Below are positions 58,355-64,000 of a DNA stretch of 64,000 nt, in pieces; position 1 is the stretch's first letter, and every line of letters starts with the position of its first letter. The notes beneath the pieces were generated by a model that saw nothing but the letters and a program-made list of their open reading frames with translations, searched no databases and had not been told where the DNA came from. Both the position numbers and the translations under genes were made by a program. The stretch lies in the NCBI GenBank assembly GCA_001414485.1, contig LLEY01000001.1, positions 248,001-312,000 of the forward strand, given 5' to 3'. The stretch is from Calycina herbarum (Eukaryota; Ascomycota; Leotiomycetes; Helotiales; Pezizellaceae).

Positions 58355-59668
58355 CTACTTTTGAGGTGGGTTGTGTGCAAAGGTAACACCCTTGGAAATG
58401 TTGCCACTTAGTCCCTCAAGACATGCCTTGAGAAGCTTCTTCTCGGCGTCATTAATGTTGGTGAGAGGGTTCTGGGCATTCTCGGCACCAGTTGTCTACG
58501 CATATAGTGTTAGTGCAAGAACCACGGATGAAGGGAGGAAAACTTACACCAAGCTCTACAGGAACGGAGAAGAACTCGAGACCAGTCTCCTTTGCAATCT
58601 CGTCACCACCTGGAACACCCTTGAGGTGGATGAAAGTTGGGGTAACAATGCCCTTCTCGCCGGAAAGAGCCTTGAGAACAGCTTCGGCGAATCTATTTTG
58701 TCATCAGTAAAGAACATTATACAAAATTCTCAACATACCGGAAACCAGCATATGCCATGGAAAGGGTAGCAGATCCAGCTCCATCCTTTGCCTTGACAAC
58801 CTCGTCACCACCGAATTGAACACGGTTAACCAAAGCGTCAAGCTTATCAGCAGGAATGGTAACGGAAGGCTTGGCTTGGCTGAAGAGAGGAACAATAGTC
58901 TCGCCGGAATGACCTCCAATAACTGGGATGTTCAAGTCTTGTGGGTTTGTTGTGCCGACAATCTCAGCAACAAAGGTCTCTGCTCGGACAACATCGAGGG
59001 TGGTAACACCGAAAAGACGCTTAGCATCAAAGACTCCCTTTGCCTTGAGCACTTCAGCGGCAATTGGGACAGTCGAGTTGACGGGGTTGGAGATGATTAG
59101 GATATAGGCTTTTGGTGCAACTTCGGCAATGACCTCGATGATGCCCTTGACAATGCCGGCGTTGATGTTGAAGAGATCATCTCTGGTCATTCCTGGTTTG
59201 CCTGTAGAGCTCCATTAGATTTGTTTCAATAGCTTTCCAGGGAGATTGCACGTACGGGGAATGCCAGCAGGAATAACAACAATATCTGCATCTTTGAAAG
59301 CGAGCTTGGCTCCATCGTCCTTGGGGAGGTAGCCGGTGATTTTCTACAACCAACATCAGCCCGTATGTCCATTCCATTGTTCATGTATACGCACTGCTGG
59401 GGAGGAGATGTGCGAGAGATCGGCAGCGACACCTGGGGTGTTGACCACATCATACAAGGCAAGCTCGGAGATAAGTGGGGAGGTCTTGAGGAGGAGGGAC
59501 AATGGCTGTTGAGGGAATTGTTAGCTACCATCCCAACAAGAAACGTTAGGCTGGAGGGAACTTACTTGTCCAATTCCCCCAGAGGCACCAGCGACGACTA
59601 TCGAGGTTAGTACGAGCTCTTCCTGGCTCCCAACACTCAAATTGCAACTCACCGGCTTTGATTCCCAT
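58355..59668 (-). CDS. MDH: Malate dehydrogenase, cytosolic type
   Basis: NAD-dependent interconversion of malate and oxaloacetate. Exon 1 (59668-59653) and exon 2 (59597-59566) give [16 protein letters not shown], a Rossmann GxxGxxGQ start without a presequence. Next come [62 protein letters not shown], the Arg-containing loop [49 protein letters not shown] and the catalytic [14 protein letters not shown]. The end is [15 protein letters not shown], with no SKL-type peroxisomal signal. The [13 protein letters not shown] block and the missing N-terminal extension favour the cytosolic over the mitochondrial form. Seven or so exons. Confidence 0.94.
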
Positions 59669-60497
59669 GTTTGCGGTTTCGGTGAGCGATAAACTTTCTG
59701 TAACACGAGCGTCAATATATACCCCGCATTGAGCTGTGATCAAGAGAGATCAGGAGGAGGGAATGGCATCGTACCTGAGGTGGTTGGTTCTAGATACTGG
59801 AGAGGGAGTTGAAGTTAGACAGGTTGTGTGAAGGAAGAAGAATGGATGGTGAAAAAGAAAGGGTGGTGGTTGAGTTCAGTCTTCTGACTGCATGTGGTGC
59901 CCAGGCAAGGGAAACTCTTGGAGGGCACTGGAGGGGTAGAATTGGTGGGGAAAATCCTAGCGAGCCAATCATGGCGAATGTAATAGAGGGGAAGGTGCAA
60001 GGTGGATGATTTACCGTCTGAGTATGTCTCGTACCTACTTTTCTGCGACAAGAAGCAAGTCTGGATTTCTGGGTATTGCAAGATAATTGGGAGGGTGCTA
60101 TTATTTATGTTGTACTCAAAGCCGGAGGAGAGAACCTTAGGGCGGGGGTTCTCGGGTTAAACAACCTCGGGAAGACGAGAGAATCGAATGGCCTTAAAAG
60201 AGCTTCCAGCATTCAGCCTCGCAGCTATTGGTATTCACATGCCGAAAAGTGAAATAAGACGTAATCCGGCATGGGAAAATGTTTATCAGATGCGCTTGGA
60301 TTTGAGGTGCTCAGTTTCCGTCTAAGAGCTAAGGCCACCCCGACTGCAAATCACTCCTTCAGATCTGATAAGATCAAAGGAGTTGCATATCTTATCCCGT
60401 AGAATCATTTCATTGATCCATCGCCTCAGAACTCCGTAAATTGAGCTCTATTCGTGACTAGCAAAACCCATTTCCATTCCCTTCATAAACCCCCAAT
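59669..60497. other. Malate dehydrogenase promoter; eL28 3' region
   Basis: No gene is supported. The text near 60000 may hold additional 5'UTR exons of malate dehydrogenase. Confidence 0.4.
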
Positions 60498-61272
60498 TTA
60501 CTCGTCCTTCTCCGCTGCGGCCTTCTTTGCCTTTGCTCCTCGAACTTTTGACTCTGGTGCGGCCTTCTTTGGTACTTGGGATTGACGGATGGCGGATGCG
60601 CGGGCAACGGCATCAGCGCGGAGATCAGCTCGGTATCCGGATTTGGCGATGTTGCTGGCGATGGTCTTGTAGGTCCTGTGAAGAGGCACATTAGATGTTG
60701 GCCCAAATGAACATTCTTTCTCCATGTGCAACCTACTTTCTGGTTGACTTGTTTCCACCGAGGGTGGTCTTGTGGATGGAGCTTCCTGGCTTTTGTGCGG
60801 ACTTGACCTTCTTGGTGATCAAAGTAACACCCTTCTTGTCTCCCTTCTCCTCAACGACACCAACAGCCTAATCCTCGTCAGTTTTTCTTCCTTTGTAGTG
60901 GCCGCATATATGATCGAGTCATTCGTACCTTGTCGTTCAAGAAACCGGCATTCTGCAAGTGATATATTAGCCCATGTATTTTCCTTTGCGATTCGGAAGA
61001 CGTACCTTGCGGGAGTGGATGTTCTTGAGGTTGAGAGGATCGCGGGAGAATCGGACACCTCCCGATTGTGCGCGCTGCACGAGGAAGGAGTTTTGGCTGC
61101 CTGCGTATCCAGAATATCATCAGCCTCCGTCGCCCATCGAGTATATCCTCAATTCCATCGTCCCAGACTCGCCCGTCTGCAATTCCCACCCCAGATCGGC
61201 CCAAGAAAAACAGAACCTACGGGTAACCTCCCAGATTAAGTCCGCGGACACTTGCTCAGAGTGGTGTGACAT
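60498..61272 (-). CDS. 60S ribosomal protein L28 (eL28)
   Basis: The eukaryote-specific L28e family (absent from Saccharomyces). Exons read MSHHSEQVSADLIWEVTR, then SQNSFLVQRAQSGGVRFSRDPLNLKNIHSRK, the micro-exon NAGFLNDK (60952-60929, 24 bases), AVGVVEEKGDKKGVTLITKKVKSAQKPGSS with GGNKSTRK, and TYKTIASNIAKSGYRADLRADAVARASAIR ending in a Lys/Ala tail. The domain matches L28e, with NSFLVKR-like and RKTYKTIA blocks. Many short introns in a ribosomal-protein gene are normal in filamentous fungi. Its start is divergent from the DUF2015 gene. Confidence 0.92.
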
Positions 61273-62024
61273 TTTGGCGGTGTTGTGTTGACGGATTGGT
61301 AACTTTTTGAAGCTCGAGAAATCGACCTGGGAGTATCAAATCTGGAATTTTTGGTTGTGTGCCGAGCGAGCCAATCAGGTGCTGAGCTCCATTTCGGGCT
61401 CGCTTGAATGTTAATCCGCTTCCGGTAGACTGGGGTCTGCGAATAGAAAAGCGGCGTCCACTTCTCTCGAACATCTTCAGCTTCTTCGCAACTCTCCGAG
61501 ATAGAAAAGCTAAGGTACAGGCTAGGAGACTGATACTTTATTGATACACATGTCTTCCACTTTGATGTGTAGGCTTAGAGATCTATCGCGCATGAGCTAA
61601 ATTATCGCATTGGTATTAAATGAGGGAGTAGTTATATTTGTCTCCTCAAACTCTCCAGCAGGGAGTGACTGCTGCTTTTCGAGGGCACTAGTCCACAACT
61701 GTCCACTCTCCGCCTGTTCACGTCACAGCCTCGCTCCGCTCCGGGGGGCTGAAATGTCGCAGCCCAGGACATCACGGCTTCGACGGCATTACCAGTACTC
61801 GAGTACTATTTTCGCATTAAACACCACGTCCATGACACAAGTTGCATTTGCATTGCATCGTCACTTCGTATCAGATGCCAAGGAAACACATCCACGCTGC
61901 TAGCCTGCTACCAGTACAGCGCAACGCACGCACCTACATAGGCACAGAGTTTAACTCCTGAGACCGAGCTTCCTCTCAACAGTGGACTGACCAACCTTCA
62001 TCAACCGCCAGCCTCCCGTACAAA
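61273..62024. promoter_or_regulatory. Divergent promoter region, eL28 / DUF2015 gene
   Basis: 752 bases between divergent starts. No other gene is seen. No TATA box or named site was recognised. Confidence 0.4.
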
Positions 62025-62483
62025 ATGGGCTACCTCCTCTACTCGACCGTCTTTGCCTTCCTCATCCTCTCAACGGGTTAGCATTCCTTCACAATACCCT
62101 CTCACCCTCTCACCCCCTCTCTCCTTTATACACACTCATCTCACATGTCTTCAGCCGCCTATCTCACACGCTCGAGGTGGATATCAAACATGCCTTCTAT
62201 CCCCGGCACCTCATTCCTTTACGCCCGTCTCCCAACCACCTTCGCTGGTGATATAGAGTCGGGCTTCTCCTCCGCCGCCTTCGACCTGTCTGGGAACGTA
62301 GCATCCGGAGATTCTCGAGCAGGATTGGACGATTCAAGCAAGAGAGAGATACAAAAGATCATGAAGAACCGACGAGTGAACTTTGACGAGGCACGACGGA
62401 TACACACCGAGGGACGATTCGCAAAGAACAATATCGGTCCTGATGGACTACCGAGGGATCCCAAATTCGTCAGCTTCTCATAA
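62025..62483 (+). CDS. DUF2015/UPF0357 family membrane-anchored protein
   Basis: Exons 62025-62076 and 62155-62483 give 126 residues. The N-terminus MGYLLYSTVFAFLILSTAAYL is a single hydrophobic segment (signal anchor). The conserved family region follows: GDIESGFSSAAFDLSGNVASGDSRAGLDDSSKREIQKIMKNRRVNFDEARRIHTEGRFAKNNIGPDGLPRDPKFV. This matches the fungal UPF0357 proteins (yeast YCL012C). Function is unknown; an endomembrane location is likely. The donor is GTTAGC rather than GTRNGT, but the join restores the frame and the family text. Confidence 0.88.
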
Positions 62484-64000
62484 ACTACATCTCACGGCGT
62501 TCTGGTTCTGGTTTTGATTTATAGCGAACGGGCTGGCATGCTCGTGGGGATCATAGTTGGGAATGGGTTGATGAGAGTGATATATTTGGATGGTGCGATG
62601 CAATAGGGTCATACATCGACATCCTTCTCGAGCGGCTATCTACAACGCCTTTCAAATCAAATGGGCATCTTTGATTCTTCTCCTTCGTCTTCCGGCACAT
62701 CCGGAAAAGCATACGAATACTCGAGCACCACCAACACAAATCTATTACTGTTCATTCCATCACCCACCTGCCCACAAACACACACAATCGTTACATTTAT
62801 TTTTTAATCAGTTGGTTGGCGAAGGCGTTACGGACACCCAAGGGAATGGGTTTTACTTACTTTTTCTTTTCTTCGAGATGACCATTTCCTTTTGTTGAAA
62901 GGGATATATATGGTGTAGGGTATCGGGGGAGCACATGTTCTTATAAGACCTTCTAGTTTGGGGAACTATTAAGTTCCCATCTAATGGTACGTTCAAAGAT
63001 GTTCTCGTTCCAATACATAGCATTGGACGAGAAACACAAATTCAAAAGTTCAGAAACAAATTTCTTTTCTACCAGTCGGCTATGCTTGATTTCTTCCCCA
63101 AGTCCTTTCTTGACTTTCCCCTCAAAATCCCCCCGAAGTCGGGAAGTGCATCCAATGCATTACTTTTCATCACTTTTGTGCATCTGCATTATCTCTCATT
63201 TCCAAATACCAGCTATATGCATCATAAACCTCTTAGCATCAACACCCTCATCTCTCGAAACAGAACAAACTTTTCTTTCCGCACTCCTCGGTTTTACCGG
63301 CACCGTTTTTTCCTCCCCTTCCCGTTTTCTTTCATCTGATCTTTTCTCTCCCTCCCTCCTTTCTTTCTTCCTTCCTTCACCCTTCTTCTTCTCAGCGCTT
63401 GATTGTGAATTAAAACTTACGAGGGAGGGACCCTACCCCGCATGAACAAGCCAAGAATGTGAAACTTTGGAACTGGACCCCTTTTTTCTTCTTTGGAGCG
63501 GCAGTGGCAATTATCCTCCTTATCGCATGCGTGGATATGGTCTGTGTTTTATAGGAATGGGGAGGATGTGTTGGTACTTCTCGTCTAGGTCATCCCCTGG
63601 GAATGGGGTTGCGGTGATGCGGTGGCTTTTTGGGGGTTGGTGGTGGTGTTGGCGGATGCTTGAATTGGCTTTTTTGGAGGGTGAGTAGGCGGGTGATGGG
63701 GACGTGGTGTGCGTTTGTACGCGCATTTTTTGAGTGTGTGATGTTTTGAGTTGAGATGTTTTAAGGATGGAGCGGCTATGTGATGATGGTGGGATAGCGG
63801 TGAAGTATATTTTGTTTCTTCCGCTTTTTGGGGAGGAGGGTTGGTGGTAAGGGAGTTTTGTGGGTTTGGATTATGGGGATGGGGTTTGATGTTGTGATGA
63901 TGGGAGACGCGTTGGGGCGTGTTTTGGGTTTTGTTTTTGTTTTCTTGGGAAGTTCTGCTCACACTTCATGCATGGCGGCTCTTTTCAATGTTGTAAGGTA
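62484..64000. other. Intergenic, no gene supported
   Basis: Long frames occur, but none has start, splice and codon features together. From 63540 to 63960 the plus strand is strongly G/T-rich. A pyrimidine-rich stretch (CTTTCTTCCTTCC and on) lies at 63340-63400. The window ends without a recognisable gene. Confidence 0.4.

Noticed and set aside
63585..63962. 125-codon His/Pro/Asn-rich minus frame
   Set aside because: Starts at GTG, and composition follows the G/T strand bias; no domain or splice support.

Overview
The window reads as nuclear DNA of a filamentous ascomycete. Most genes are split by short introns (about 45-100 bases) with GTRNGT donors, CTAAC-type branch points and AG acceptors. 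The gene set is fungal: TUP1/RcoA, NoxR, homocitrate synthase of the alpha-aminoadipate lysine pathway, SDE2, a DUF2015 protein and COQ8. AT-rich gene-poor blocks, broken genes and repeat copies differing by transitions suggest past repeat-induced point mutation (RIP). Protein flavour suggests Leotiomycetes (Botrytis/Sclerotinia-like), but this is an impression without a database search.

Layout. 1-7.7 kb: homocitrate synthase (cut by the window edge), an M20-type carbamoylase/beta-alanine synthase-like amidohydrolase, SDE2, and a divergent cytosolic GH43 glycosidase. 8-8.8 kb: ribosomal protein eS10 with a 5'UTR intron. 10.6-14.9 kb: a graveyard of genes of the kind found in fungal self/non-self and cell-death repertoires, namely a shattered ubiquitin-like-domain protein and a caspase-like half joined to a pseudokinase half. 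15.5-24.6 kb: hemerythrin-domain protein, NoxR, the copper chaperone CCS1 and mitochondrial uL13m, the last two sharing a 293-base divergent promoter. 24.6-28.9 kb: gene-poor, AT-rich, with one decayed ORF. 28.9-39.8 kb: RRP36, an FCP1-like HAD protein, a short-chain dehydrogenase, a repeat and hairpin-rich 1.4 kb, a Pop8-like RNase P/MRP subunit, PP5 phosphatase and ESS2. 40.8-45.5 kb: a secreted alanine/serine-rich protein and a long COQ8/ABC1 kinase. 45.5-52 kb: gene-poor, with inverted repeats, a decayed amidase gene and several MITE-like elements. 53-62.5 kb: TUP1, TRAPP subunit TRS33, cytosolic malate dehydrogenase, ribosomal protein eL28 and a DUF2015 protein. The last 1.5 kb holds no gene I can support.

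The intact genes are ordinary housekeeping and regulatory functions: translation and rRNA maturation (eS10, eL28, uL13m, RRP36, Pop8-like), splicing (SDE2, ESS2), vesicle traffic (TRS33), metabolism (homocitrate synthase, malate dehydrogenase, M20 enzyme, GH43), redox and copper handling (NoxR, CCS1), quinone biosynthesis (COQ8) and regulation (TUP1, PP5). They do not form an obvious cluster. The unusual content lies between them: a matched inverted pair of small elements with poly-C/poly-G ends upstream of TUP1, other miniature inverted-repeat elements, a diverged tandem repeat next to a switch-like hairpin upstream of the Pop8-like gene, and the caspase/pseudokinase chimera.
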